Under the pieces are notes generated by a model, which did no database searches, was not told the origin of the DNA, and was given only the letters and a program-made list of their open reading frames with translations. Below, piece after piece: positions 20,568 to 32,549 of a DNA stretch of 46,267 bases. Numbering within the stretch: position 1 is the first letter of the stretch; every line of letters starts with the position of its first letter. This DNA comes from Byssochlamys sp. IMV 00236 (taxonomy: Eukaryota; Ascomycota; Eurotiomycetes; Eurotiales; Thermoascaceae). The DNA lies in assembly GCA_001931875.2 (NCBI GenBank), contig MSJH02000457.1, positions 1-46,267 of the forward strand, in the 5' to 3' direction. A program made the position numbers and the translations under genes.

Positions 20568-21158
20568 TTAAGCTTGTTGATCCTATTCATATACAAGTTA
20601 GACATACGTTCATTAACGACAGTTATCGTGTGTTTACCTTTTGGAAGACATAAGTCAAGTGGCATTTACCACAGTATTGACGGTCCTTGTGCTTGGCCAT
20701 GAAGACACCAGCACCACAGGTGGCGTTGGGGCATTCACGACGGAGACGAGTGATCTTGCCAGATTCATCGACCTTGTAGTACTTCAAGATAGCCATCTTG
20801 ACCTTCTTGCGCTTGTGCTTGATCTTCTTGGGGGTAGTGTAGGTCTTCTTCTTTCTCTTCTTACCACCACCGAGGAGTTCAGCGTTCAAGTGAAGAGTAG
20901 AGTTGTCTTGGACACCGTAGACAGAGAGGGCTTCAGAGTCTTGGAGAGACTTACCGGCGAAGGAGAGACATTGGAAAGAAGCATCAATGCCTGGAGTCGT
21001 GTCGTGTCATTAACACATTGCTATTTTTTTTTTCTTTGCTTTTTCTCGGTCATACCTTCACGAGCGGCAATCATAGCCTTGACATTTTCAATGGAAGCAG
21101 AGGGAGCAACCTCGAAAGCGAGGGTGTTGCCGGCAAGGGACTTGACGAAAAGTTGCAT
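20568..21158 (-). CDS. Ubiquitin-like / 40S ribosomal protein S27a (eS31) fusion
   Basis: Exons 21158-21056, 20990-20638 and probably 20582-20568 give 156 residues. If the last intron is not removed, the frame stops at 20623 after VNTR. Evidence for that intron is a GTAAAC donor, a CTAAC branch sequence and a TAG acceptor, giving the tail VFQKDQQA. The C-terminal half is classic S27a: [20 protein letters not shown], then [20 protein letters not shown] and [13 protein letters not shown], with the zinc-binding cysteines. The N-terminal 77 residues are only ubiquitin-like ([20 protein letters not shown], later [19 protein letters not shown]). At ubiquitin position 44 Ile is Ser, at 70 Val is Asn, and Lys29, Lys33 and Lys63 are replaced, while Lys48 and the Gly-Gly cleavage site remain. 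It diverges from the Integrator gene, with 178 bp between start codons. Confidence 0.9.
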
Positions 21159-21336
21159 TGCTGAACGGAAAGAGAAGGAGCCATCAAGAAACGACCTTGA
21201 AGGGCTTTTTTAAAAAATTTGCTGGACTGAGATTGAATATAGCAGTCGTGCCTGTGAGTGGCTTGGGAGCTTTTAAAATCAGTTCTCAGCTTCATGCGTT
21301 GTGGTACTTTTTCTTGTGTGCGCGCGCGTAAAGTCC
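21159..21336. promoter_or_regulatory. Bidirectional promoter region, S27a fusion / INTS3
   Basis: Only 178 bp separate the two divergent start codons. The stretch contains a CGCGCGCG run at about 21321-21328, rare in this AT-rich window. No TATA box is evident. Shared control is inferred from spacing alone. Confidence 0.45.
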
Positions 21337-24300
21337 ATGTTTGAACAGCCAACATCCAGAATTTATGAGCTGTCATTGATAGATGCAGAAGATGAGTTTG
21401 AGCTTGTAAGATATTGACGTCATAATAACTTTAGAAATATAACTTTTTTTTTCTATTCAAGGAACTTTCAAGGCTTTATGCAAAATATCAAGAGACAGCA
21501 AAAAACAAGTCAGAAATTGAAATTCACAATTATCTTCAGGACAAGGTAATTCTTGGCCTCGAAAGCATATGCATCCTTATAATAACACTCAATAGGCTTC
21601 ACAAAACAAAAGAGAATATAACGAAGTCGTTTCTGCTTTACTATATGGCGTTTTAACCGAACCGGGGAATGCTCGCAGTGTATGGTTTTAGTCATTCTTA
21701 AAGAAAAGCAAAGTCTAATGTATATGCATTTAGTTCTTTCAATCCATCAGCTTTGTCAACAGAGATAACTTTTCAGTCCTTGTGAATAGACTTCAAGTAC
21801 TTTGTATTTCGATAAAATTTCAACAAGTCAAGCTCGCTGTGCGAGAACAGGTAAGCTCGTTAGCCTTCTCTTTCTTCTTTTGTTAACTCTTGAAACCAAG
21901 ATATTTTGGCTTATTAGCGAATTGACCAGCTTAAATGTACAAATTGTCGACACACTCTATTTATGCTTGCTTAGACAGATAAAAGGAGGAGACACGAGTC
22001 AGCGAAATGTGTTATTGTGTGAACAGATTTTGAAATTATGCGAAGCCCACAAGTCATGGTTGGATGTGAATCCTAGAGTGATTGCGACATTTGTCTATAC
22101 TTATTTACGTGTTATTGCTGATCATAAACCAATGGCATTTCATTCTATTCAACAACGTGAAATTCGGTTTACGACATCATTGCTTCGTGAAAAAGTAGGA
22201 TGGATATGGTTATAGTGATTGTATTAACACTTCTTTAAAGTGGATAGTATGTGTACCTATTGGCAGAGATCTGGCAAGAGTGTTGCATGATTTAGCATCC
22301 ATACCCGAGTTTGGACAGCTTTGGGAAGATATATTGAAGCAGCCACAGAAACTATCACCGAGATTTAAAGGTTTGAAATATACTTGTTCAATGACATTTG
22401 AATAACCAAACAATAGGAATTGATATGCTATTATTGCAGCCTACACCTAAAGAATTTCTACGATGTCGACTTACGCCTGATATGGAACACAAATTACTTT
22501 ATATAGTGCAAAATGTAAAAAAAAAAGAAAGAGATAAAATAGAGAGAGATGGACTCATGTATGTTTAATAGTTAAAAATCAACATGTATCAACGAAATTT
22601 AAATTGGTTCATTCAGAGGTTCTTATCCACAGCTGAAATGGAGCCTAATTATGTTGATGTAATTCGATATCTCGTCGCTGGCTGGTATCCTTCAAATCAG
22701 ATATTACAGAGTGATATTGTGCCCAGATATGTAGTCATTGGGAGTTTGATTCGTTCTGTAAAGGTAAAAAAAAAAGAAAACAACCGAATATCCTCGATCT
22801 TTGCTTAATTTTTGTTTTTTTTTTCTTTTTTTTTTTTAAAAAAAAAGAGCAATGTAGTAGCAGCAAATATCAAGCTGGCCCTTATTTACGATTGGCTATT
22901 CTTTACATCAAATGATAATATCATGTTTATTGAACCTGCCATGCTGTTGATGGAACGATCTGCTGAGAGATATCCTTATATTACGGCTATGTTGATGGAA
23001 TTCTTAAAGTATGCCGTAGACGAGTATTATCCACCTATGAAAGAGTACATGGCAAAGTGCGTATCATGTGGAATGAAAGTGATGCTTTCTAAAGGCGTTA
23101 TCAGGTTAGAATCATGACATTATTATGTATGTGTTGTAGAGATTAATTATTTTACAGGAGTTTATTACCTCTTTATAAATGTCCAACGCTTGATTCCGTT
23201 ACTAGAGATAATATGAAAATATTATTCTCAGAGTTCTTGGTAGAAGACCCATCTGCTCCGATCGTGCCTATGCCCAAACCAGCTATTCCTCAACCATTAC
23301 AGATAACAACACCAGGATCAGAAAGTAAAAGGCTAGAACACAAAGAGGAAGAAGAAAGTGTACGTCATGCAGTGGCTATAGAAAATGATGCGGATGTAGA
23401 TGAGTTCTTGTATGGGGAATCTGAGAGTAAGAGTGCGACTCCAAAGCAAGATACATTACCAGATGTTGGCGTTGAAGATGAACCAATGGAGGACGCTCCC
23501 GAGACTACAGTTGAAGATATTTATGCAGAAACTACCAAAACAGAAAATAATGAACTTGATACGAAATCAACACGAGAAGAAAGCCATGAAAGCCAGGTTG
23601 AGAGCATGCAAGAAGCTGAAGAAGTAAAAGAAGAGAAAGAGGAAGAAGAAGAGGAAGAGGAAGAAGAAGAAGAAGAAGAAGAAGAAGAAGAGATAGTGAA
23701 TGTAGACGAAGGATTACAATCAAATCAATCTTATTGGATCTTTGGAGACTCACTAAAGCGATTCAAGGATGCTTGCACTAATCTAATAAACGCTCAAAAG
23801 AGTGATGACGAAGAAGAATACACTTTACAGCTAGTCATTGCCAAACGTAGCATAAAAGATATCGTTACTGTATTTCTCAAGATGGTAAAAAGATAACTAT
23901 AATAGGAAAAAAAAAAAACTAACTCCTTTCGCAAAGGCAATTCCTACAGAGGTACTTGTGCCGAATATTAGTCCGTTTATTCGCAATATGGTATTTCTTA
24001 ACCGATTTCCTCCTACGTTTATAAAAGAATCAGAAGATACAAAATACATAGTATCAGAAGATGTTATCTTGTCAGATATATCCAAAGACGTATTTGATTT
24101 CCTCATGACAATGTTTTGGAACTTGAAGGATAAAGAAGCTGAGAGTGAAAAGATGGTCAAACTGCTGAGCTGTATTGCACAAGGAGCAAAAAGCAAAAAG
24201 AAAAAGCATCTTATAGGCATGCGATGGTGGTCATTTATATCTAAACAGATTGAGCGTGATGAAGACGAGAATAGGCCTGATGAATGGTTTCCAGATATCG

Positions 24301-25446
24301 TGTCTCATTATGAAACATATGTGATGCATGTATATACAATAGAAAAATCAACCGAAGATGTAGTCAGCTTTCTTGGAAAATGCTTGACTAATGATTTACA
24401 AGTAAGGGAGTTATGCTCTAGAGTCTGATTTTGCTAATCTTCTTGTTTACTATAGTCACTCGCTGCACAAAATGTGCTAGACTTTAATAACCTTATACCA
24501 CTGCTATATCGATATTTACCAAACATTCTAGTTGGTAATTTAGAAGTACTAAAGCTGACATTGATGATGCTTCTTCCAAGTCGAGTAAGTATGATATTCA
24601 ATAGATTGAGCCATGGAACTGACTTGAAATAGATGGGACAAATGGTGTGTGATCTACACTGCGGGACTTTACAAATGTTTGGCGAACATGTTGATCCAAT
24701 ATTTGTAGAGACTTCTCTAGCAGCTTCATGTTATGAGACAATGTGCTTCTGGCAGTTATTGGCAGCAGAACTTCAAGGAAAAGCAAAATTAGTGAGGGAT
24801 TTCTTTGGTCAAGCAAAAGTAGTTGATATTCTAAAAACACAATGTAAGCTGTAAATAGTCCATATGCAATTGTTCTGTTACTTATCGAAACATAAAGTCA
24901 AGAATGAGATAGTGCCATACATATCTACTATCGTCACTTCAGTAAACCCAACAGAGGACTTACTTTACAATATAATCTCAATAGCAACACCGGGCGATAG
25001 AAAGCATGCAATACAAACCCAATTTATATTAGCTTCTTTGCACCATTGGTCTACAGCCTCAAATGATACCTTTACAGAAACCTTACTTGAGACTATTAAT
25101 GGAATGGCTGATCAGATAGAAAACGAAGGAGATATCAAGAACACAGCTGCTGAAAGTTTGATACATGTGCTTATATTATGGTGGGATCAAAAACTAATGC
25201 CAGGTTTGTATATATGATGTATAAAGAAGAATATGAAGCTTATCATACTATAGAATCTATCAAATCAAATAAACGACTATTGTCAGATGCAGCAAAGTTA
25301 GCAGGACAGATAGGCATCCCATGTCCCAAAGAATGGAGTCAAGGTAAGAATGAGGAGAGATTATTGAACATTAAAGTGACTGTTTTGCTATAGAAATACG
25401 AAGAGTAAAGAAAAGACCTCTATTTCTAGATTCTGATGAAGAATAA
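21337..25446 (+). CDS. Integrator complex subunit 3 (INTS3/SOSS-A) homologue
   Basis: Sixteen exons: 21337-21405, 21462-21545, 21596-21679, 21734-21850, 21901-22194, 22241-22370, 22417-22514, 22572-22763, 22848-23104, 23158-23884, 23937-24401, 24456-24584, 24633-24843, 24898-25203, 25254-25343 and 25394-25446. All phases agree; 1101 residues (human INTS3 is about 1040). Diagnostic blocks are YGVLTEPGNAR, FVYTYLRVIADHKPM, VPIGRDLARVLHDLASIPEF, FLRCRLTPDMEHKLLYIVQN, YLVAGWYPSNQILQSDIVPR, SNVVAANIKLALIYDWLFF and NIMFIEPAMLLMERS. INTS3 joins Integrator, which cleaves nascent RNA at RNA polymerase II, and also the SOSS single-strand-DNA repair complex. An insertion near residues 690-850 carries a run of about 20 Glu. 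The in-frame TAA at 24853-24855 falls inside a 54-nt intron (24844-24897). Integrator is classically absent from model yeasts. Confidence 0.87.
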
Positions 25447-25611
25447 GACTCTACTGCTTAATACACACTTTTGTAAATAATAAATTTCATAGTTTTCTGT
25501 TTAAATGTCTACAGTCACACCGAATTATAAAAGCAGTAAAGAATAAACAAATGTAGTAAACGTTCATTATGTGTAAATAAATAATTATAAAAAAAAAATA
25601 GTTTAGGCAAG

Positions 25612-28600
25612 TTAATAGTTGTCGCCAACCCAGGCACGAGCATTGCGGAACATCTTTAACCAAGGACCCACTTGTCCCCAGTTTTGATCAGCAGGATACC
25701 AAGAATTACTTTCCTTCAAGACTACTCTTTCAGGATGAGGCATCATAGCCAAGACACGACCATTAGGTGTACCAATAGCAGCAACAGCACCTCGTGAGCC
25801 GTTAGGATTGAATGGATACTGTTGTGTTGCCTTGCCATAATGATCCACATAAGTGACAAGACCAAGACCTTGAGATTGGAACTGGTTGAATTCTTGATCT
25901 GATTTGAACGTAGCCTTTCCTTCACCATGTGCCACAGCAATAGGGAAAATGGATCCTTCCATGCCATTGAAGAATATGGACTTGGTATTTCCAATCTTCA
26001 CAAGGGTAGTACGGCCTTCAAACTGTTCAGATTCATTACGAGCAAAGCGTGGCCAGTTTTCGGTACCAGGTATAAGTTCAGACAATTGGCTCAGGAACTG
26101 ACAACCGTTACAGACGCCGAGGGCAAAAGTGTTGTCACGAGCAAAGAAGGCTTCAAATTCAGCACGAGCATGGGCATGTAGCAGGATGGTACGAGCCCAA
26201 CCAGAACCAGCGCCCAAGACATCACCATATGAGAAACCACCACAGGCGGCAATACCGACAAAATCTTTAAGAGATACCTTGCCAGAAATGATATCGGTCA
26301 TATGCACATCAACAGATTCAAAACCAGCTAAATGGAAAGCAAAGGCCATTTCGATTTGACCATTGACACCTTGATCACGAAGGACAGCAACCTTGGGACG
26401 ACGGCCATCGGTAGACATACTGAAATGCTCAGCAGGATCAAAGGTCAATTGGTACTGAAGACCAGGATCATGAGGATCAAGAACAGCATCATATTCTTGC
26501 TTAGCACAGTCGGCGTTATCACGAGCAGCTTGCATCAAGTAAGATGTCTTGGACCATGCACGGTAAAGGTCGATACGAGAGGCACTGTAAACAACTTCAC
26601 CCTTAGACTTGAATGCGATCATGTCCTTTTCATCGTGAGGAGTTACCTCACCAATTCTGTGCAGGGCCATTGCGGGCAAGCCAGCCTCCTTCATGAGGTT
26701 TTCAAATTCTTCATAACGAGCAGATTCGATCTGAACAACGGCACCCAATTCTTCATTATAAAGTGCAGAAACAACATCGTCTCCATGAATGATGGTATCC
26801 AATTCGACTTGAGCACCCACATGACCTGCAAAACACATTTCCAAAACAGTGGCAAACAGACCACCGTCAGAACGGTCATGATAGGCCAAAACAAGAGGCA
26901 CCTTGACTTCCTTTGCGCGCTGCATGGCGTTGAAGAAGCTCTTTAACAATTCGGCATCTTCTACATCAGGTGCTTCAGATCCAATTTCCTTGAATACTTG
27001 AGCCAAAGCAGAACCACCCAAACGCTGTTTGCCATTAGCCAAATCAATATACACAAGTTCGGTGTTGGGCTTGGAAATGAGTTGAGGAGTGAAGGTGTTG
27101 TGGTTGTTGGCAACAGTACCAAATGCAGTAATGATGAGTGAAAGGGGAGCAGTCACCTCATTCTTTTGATCGCCTTCTTGCCACTTCATCTTCATCGACA
27201 TGGAGTCCTTTCCGACAGGAATGGCAATACCAAGCTTAGGACAGAGGTCTAAACCAACGGCTTGAACAGCTTCATAAAGACCGGCACCTTCACCTTGATG
27301 GTCGGCGGCACACATCCAGTTGGCAGACATGATGACGTCTCTAATATCGGTGATATGAGCAGCAGCCAAATTGGTGAGTGCTTCACCAACAGCCATGCGA
27401 GCAGAGGCAGCTTGTGAAATAAGAGCGATGGGTGTACGTTCGCCCATAGCCATGGCTTCACCAGTAATAATGTCCAAGCCTAAAGAAGAAGTTGTCACGG
27501 CAACATCAGCAACAGGAACTTGCCATGGTCCAACAAACTGGTCACGAGCCACAAGGGCAGTGATGGAACGATCGCCAATAGTTACCAAGAATGACTTGGA
27601 GGCAACAGCAGGTAAGTGAAGAACACGGGAAGCAGCTTCAGCAAGCACGTTGTGATTACCAGGAAGGTAGGTTTGGAGAGTTGTATCAAAGGGTCTTCTG
27701 AAAGGCTTTTCAGAAACAGTCTTGCGAGACATCTTGGGAGGCTTACCAAAGAGAACAGGCATAGGCAAGTCAATAGGAACGTTGTTCAAGAGAGGGTCAC
27801 GGACGACCAAGCGCTTCTCAGCGGTGGCAGTGCCTACGACGGCATAAGGACAACGCTCACGAGCACAAAAGGCTTCAAACTGAGCAAGCTTATCTGGAGA
27901 GATAGCAAGCACATAACGTTCTTGAGATTCATTACACCAGATGGCCATAGGAGACATGGAAGCATCGTCACAAGGGATCTTGCGTAAATCGATATCAGCA
28001 CCGAGATCACTATCATGCACAATTTCAGGCAAAGCATTAGAAAGACCACCTGCACCCACATCGTGAATAGACTGAATGGGCGTATCGTCACCTAATGCGT
28101 TACAGGCATCAATCACCTGTTGAGCGCGACGTTCCATTTCTGGGTTATCACGTTGAACTGAAGCAAAGTCCAGATCGGCGCTAGATTGACCAGAGGCCAT
28201 AGAGGATGCGGCACCTCCGCCCAAACCAATCAACATACCGGGACCACCCAAGACAACAAGGCGAGCATCAGGAGTAATGGGCTTCTTCAAGACATGCATG
28301 GGACGAATAGTACCAACACCACCAGCGATCATGATAGGCTTATGGTAACCACGAACTTCCGATGTAGATTCAGTCACCGGAACTTCTTCAGCAAAGGTAC
28401 GGAAATAACCAGTTAAAGCAGGACGACCAAACTCGTTATTGAAAGCAGCACCTCCGAGAGGAGCTTCCTTCATGATATCGAAAGCAGAGGCAACGTGGCC
28501 AGGTTTACCAAAATCTGTTTCCCAAGGCTGAATGTTATCTGGAATAAGCAAATTGGAAGTAGTGAAACCGACAAGACCGGCCTTGGGCTTGGAACCTTGA

Positions 28601-29744
28601 CCGGTAGCACCTTCATCACGAATTTCACCACCGGAACCAGTAGATGCACCAGGGAAAGGTGATACAGCAGTAGGATGGTTGTGAGTCTCAACCTATGAAT
28701 ACGTTTAGTTCTCCTTATCCCAATTGATTTCTTCTCCGCTCTAAGTATATTTACCTTGGCAAGATAGTGCACATCTTCTTCAAAATGTTCATATGTGTTG
28801 TTTGACACGGGATTAGGTGCAAATCGAGTAGCCTTGAATCCTTTGAGGACAGCAGCATTATCTGAATAAGCGGATAACGTAGCATTAGGATTCTTCTTGT
28901 GTGTGTTCTTGATCATGCCAAAGAGTGAGTGAGGCTTGAGTTCTCCATCAATTGTCCAGTCAGCACCAAAGATTTTGTGACGACAGTGTTCAGAGTTAAC
29001 TTGAGCAAACATGAATAATTCGACATCGGTAGGGTTACGTTGAAGGCCAGACTTTCCATCCTTTCCGACAAATGCATCAATCAAATAATCAATCTCATCA
29101 TTAGCAAGAGCTAAACCTAAGGTAGTGTTGGCATGAACGAGCTTTTCACGGGCAGCTTCAGGATTATTGCCATCTTCATTAAGCAAATCAACAACAGTCA
29201 ATGGAGCAGGCGTACCATGTTGAAAGATGGATTCAGCATCTGGAAGAGCTAATGAAATATACTGTGTCATACGATCGTGGATCAAATTTGAGACTGTGTC
29301 GATCTCTTCGGCAGAAAGCTGGGAACCGTCACTTTTAACAATACGATAAGCAACACCACGTTCAATGCGTTCGACATGATCATATAAATTGCAGAGGTGA
29401 GCAATGTTGGTTGCCTTGGAAGACCAAGGAGAAATGGTACCAGCACGAGGAACAACCAAAAGAGTAGTTGATGAAGGTTGTTGTTGATTAGTATTCAAAA
29501 AAGATACAATAGATTCATATTCTTGATCATCAATAGGATAATAGCCGTAAGTGAGTAAATTACGAAGAATCTTTCCGGGTTCCAAGGATTCATTCAAGGT
29601 ATCTTCTTGGCCACTGCGAGGTTGAACAAAATGGATATGAATAGCTGAGACAGAAATAGCAGAAGGAACTGTCTTTTGAATATCTTTCAAAACACTTGAG
29701 CTCTTGAAGCTGGAAAGAGCAGAAGTGCCAGGAAGTACCAACAT
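25612..29744 (-). CDS. Phosphoribosylformylglycinamidine (FGAM) synthase
   Basis: Two exons, 29744-28755 and 28692-25612, with a 62-nt intron; 1356 residues, as in yeast Ade6. The enzyme makes FGAM from FGAR, ATP and glutamine, step four of de novo purine synthesis, in the cytosol. Visible blocks: an N-terminal PurS-like part, then [20 protein letters not shown], the junction [48 protein letters not shown] and the second synthase half with [10 protein letters not shown]. The C-terminal class-I glutaminase domain has [34 protein letters not shown] (nucleophile Cys) and MMPHPERV (His and Glu of the triad). It converges on INTS3 with about 165 bp between stop codons. Long antisense frames across it are a by-product of codon bias. 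Confidence 0.97.
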
Positions 29745-30077
29745 GCTGGAGCTTATGTATTAAAAAGAAGGATGGGTTATGAAGAAGAAAGAAGGTTTGA
29801 GTCAATTGACAGCCGAGATTATTTTTTTTTTCTCTTTTATTCCCGCTAATCTATGTTGATTGATGGTCACCAAAATCAAGTCCCAATGAGTCAAACCTAA
29901 AGATTGACTGAGTTTGAATATCAAGCCATGATACAGTGAAGTTGTTTATAGCCTCAAAGGTAATCATCAAAATGTTTAACTGAATAGAGTACAAACTCAT
30001 CAAAAGATGACTGGGCAGTTTGATTCATCATTAAAAAGACCGCAAAATAGTACATTACAAGATTAAGATAGATAGCA
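29745..30077. other. Region upstream of the FGAM synthase gene
   Basis: 333 bp between the FGAM synthase ATG and the stop of the small membrane protein gene, both on the minus strand. A T-run (29822-29831) with flanking T/C lies near the FGAM synthase start. No ORF of note; it should carry the FGAM synthase promoter. Confidence 0.45.
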
Positions 30078-30383
30078 TTAATAAGATGGAAAGCCATAAG
30101 CATGTATAAAATACCACTTTGCTAAATCTAGTGCTTGAGGAGTGACATTGGCACAGCTATTTGCCGAATGTTGCCATGAGTGAGAAAGCTTGCGATTCGG
30201 TTAAAATAATGTGTAGAACTGAACAAATAAAGACCTAGACCTTACCCACTCCCAAAACAAAAGCAAAAAAAGATGTAAAAAGTATGCGCTCAGAATACCC
30301 AAAAGATAATATTGTTCCTTGAGCCACGTCCAATGATGATTGGTTGGTTGAAGAACCAAAAGGAACGCTATTGCCTTTGACAT
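30078..30383 (-). CDS. Small two-helix membrane protein, family unknown
   Basis: Two exons, 30383-30246 and 30188-30078, with a 57-nt intron (GTAAGG donor, CAAG acceptor) encode 82 residues. The first exon alone reads as a meaningless short ORF, but splicing extends it into a coherent tail: LSHSWQHSANSCANVTPQAL then DLAKWYFIHAYGFPSY. Hydrophobic stretches are KAIAFLLVLQ and YYLLGILSAYFLHLFLLLFW, so one or two membrane helices are likely, with a polar C-terminus carrying one glycosylation motif (NVT). No family was recognised. The call rests on splice signals, phase agreement and sensible composition of the joined protein. Confidence 0.45.
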
Positions 30384-30762
30384 GGGAAGCCAACCAAGCT
30401 ATAAGGAATTAATCTGACCAGAGATACAGTCTTTCGGGAAAGCAAAATCGTATCAACGTGTTCTCATTGGCTGAACAGTCATTTTTTGAAGTTGACACTC
30501 CCTCTTTTTTTTTGTCTTTCTGTAGTTTTTTGATTGTGTATTTCTTGCTATGACTAAGATAACTTGAAGTTGATTAGAAAGACAAAAGACAGAGATAAAC
30601 AAATATTTGTGAGAATTCGTTTATTCCTGAGAATTGAGATAATGAAAAATGCAATGAGAAAAAGCGGGCTCTATTTATACTTTTTGATGTAGCTTAAACC
30701 ATGGTGGAACCAATCTTGTCTTGGGATGGGATATGTTGCGAGCTATCATTATCGGACAATGT
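30384..30762. other. Region with no recognised gene
   Basis: AT-rich, with a T-rich stretch at about 30490-30535. It lies between the small membrane protein start and the 3' edge of the zinc-finger pseudogene; both are on the minus strand. Confidence 0.4.
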
Positions 30763-31440
30763 TCAAATGGTAGAGGGTTGCAACTTTAGTCTCGAGGCAA
30801 TCGATGCTGACGCACGACATTTGGTATATGTTGAGAGCGAATGGAATTTCGAGCGTAATTGCCTCATTTGATAAAGGAGCGGCATATCTTGCGTTGATGC
30901 ATGTCGTTTATTTAACAGCATTGATTTTACAGAATGGATAGACTCCAGGTCAGCAAATACACGTGTTTTTTCCGACGGTGAAAAATGTGTAGTTGAAGGT
31001 CCAAGTTTCACCGATCCCTTATCTAGCCGCATGCTAGATGTGACCAGCGAACAATGAACGGCAAGAATCCAGGATAGCATCGGAGACACTGAATCTTTGG
31101 CGTTTTCCTGGTTGTTTTTTTGAGTTACCGGTGGGATGGTCACAGATAGACCTTTGCGAGCCAAATGCTAGCAATAACTTTTTGTTAAAGCGAAATGCTT
31201 TTCACAAACAGGACAACGAAAGCCCTCATCTCTCCGTTTCACCAATTGTTTGCTTATCAAATCCATTAAAAACGAATGCATGCAATGACAATAAACAGGA
31301 AACCTACTCTCCAATAAGGACTTCATCAACATGAAGCGCATTTTTGTGGTTTTGAGGCTCACCTTGTCCAGGAACTAATCTTCGCACTCATTGCATTGTA
31401 ATTCGTCTGTTGTCGCAGCAAGAAATACGCAATCAAAAAG
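30763..31440 (-). pseudogene. C2H2 zinc-finger protein pseudogene
   Basis: One minus-strand frame reads LAATTDELQCNECED, a TAG stop, FLDKVSLKTTKMRF, then RRDEGFRCPVCEKHFALTKS with YC, a second TAG stop, HLARKGLSVTIPPVTQKNN, and a further 100 or so open codons rich in Ser, Lys and Leu. Two C2H2 fingers are implied (C-x2-C then L and His positions). The His ligands are partly mutated: HLARKG where H-x3-4-H is expected, and KTTK in the first finger. Two in-frame stops and the lost ligands mark a pseudogene. Its 5' side ends at the MITE-like copy starting at 31444, so the upstream part may have been displaced. Whether it came from a host gene or a transposon is unclear. Confidence 0.5.
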
Positions 31441-31443
31441 GGA

Positions 31444-31646
31444 AACACTACATGCATCAAAAACACACCAGAAGTTAGACTAATACTACAGGTGCTTGCC
31501 TATGATGCCTTCCAACAGAGCTTTTCAGCCATCTTGTTTTTGTTTCTTTTCAGAAAGAAGAAAGAAATAAAAAAGTATTTTTTTGTATTTTTTATGTTGT
31601 CAGTTGATCAGCATTATTTAACCTATTTTCTGGTGCAAATAGTGTT
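31444..31646. mobile_element. MITE-like element, copy 2 (shortened)
   Basis: The left arm 31444-31483 matches the arm of copy 1 (AACACTACATGCATCA, ACACACCAGAA, GTTAGACTAA). The right arm 31618-31646 has one of the two CTGGTG units missing. Internal blocks are shared with copy 1: CTATGATGCCTTCCAACA, TTTGTTTCTTTTCA, TTATGTTGTCAG and TGATCA. No ORF. It is about 95 bp shorter than copy 1 through internal deletions. Confidence 0.7.
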
Positions 31647-32549
31647 GGCCTAATTTTTTGGTGTACACTACGGGCACGAGGAAATACACGAGAAGGGTAA
31701 TGAGCGGACGCTTCTTTTAGATACTACCTGTGGCGTCACTTTACAACTTCACACTATTAAAGTCCCTACCTAAATGTCCCCCCAGGTCAGGTCAACCCGC
31801 TAGGATGCTAATGCTATGAAAAACCTCCTTTTTGATCAAGGATAAAAATGTAAAAGGGAAAAGGAATGAGTGGAGTCACCAAAGGAAAAAGCTAAAGAAA
31901 TTAATTTAACCATGTAAGAAGCTTTTGAACATGAGAAGGTGTGGATCAGTCTATCATGATATAATTGATCTATTCCATGTAATGTTGAGCAGGCAACTGG
32001 CCATTATAATCATATGCCGTTTCTTAAGGTTACTAACTACGTAAACATATCGAATGATATGAATGCATTGTCGCTATCAATGAGTATTTTTTTTAATGAT
32101 TATGAATCTAATGAACAGACCAACACGTGACAGTCTAGCGTTTTCTGGGACGTTGGCAATCTTGCAACAGAGCTTCTGAACAAATGCTGATTTAATGGTC
32201 ACGAACCTTGACAGGAATGACTCGTTAAGAAAGAATATCACTATGTACATCCAAATAATAAAAAATGCTCTTTCTATGAACAAGATACGCTTAAAAGCGA
32301 TAAGAGATTTTTAGATAATTTTCTTTAATGCATTATAAAAAAGCGTGATAGAAGGCACAGCTTGAAAAGAATGTATTATATCTTTTTGAGATAAAATACC
32401 TGTAATGAAGCAGGTAATACCCGGGCAAGTGATCGTGTAAAAAAAAAAAATTATTTGAATGGCATCTCACTCCTTAAAATCAACAAGACGAAAATGTTTA
32501 AAAAGAAGGGGAACTTTTTTTTTCTTCTTTTTTTCTCTTTACTTACTTT
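31647..32549. other. Region upstream of the Dicer-like gene
   Basis: About 900 bp. I searched both strands for the missing DExD/H helicase part (Walker A GxGKT, DECH, SAT-like motifs) and saw none. Only short ORFs of no recognised family occur. The last 60 bases contain the T/C tract that precedes start codons elsewhere in the window and end directly at the ATG at 32550. Confidence 0.55.

Noticed and set aside
24844..24897. In-frame stop in the Integrator subunit 3 gene (possible pseudogene or 15-nt micro-intron)
   Set aside because: A normal 54-nt intron (GTAAGC to AAAG) of the usual size removes the stop and keeps phase, giving LKTQFKNEIVPYI.
26332..26946. Long ORFs antisense to FGAM synthase
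   Set aside because: By-products of codon bias in a conserved enzyme; there is no start context and no similarity.
31647..32549. Missing Dicer helicase exons upstream
   Set aside because: No Walker A, DExD/H or SAT-like coding segment was found on the plus strand, and a typical leader tract sits directly before the ATG.
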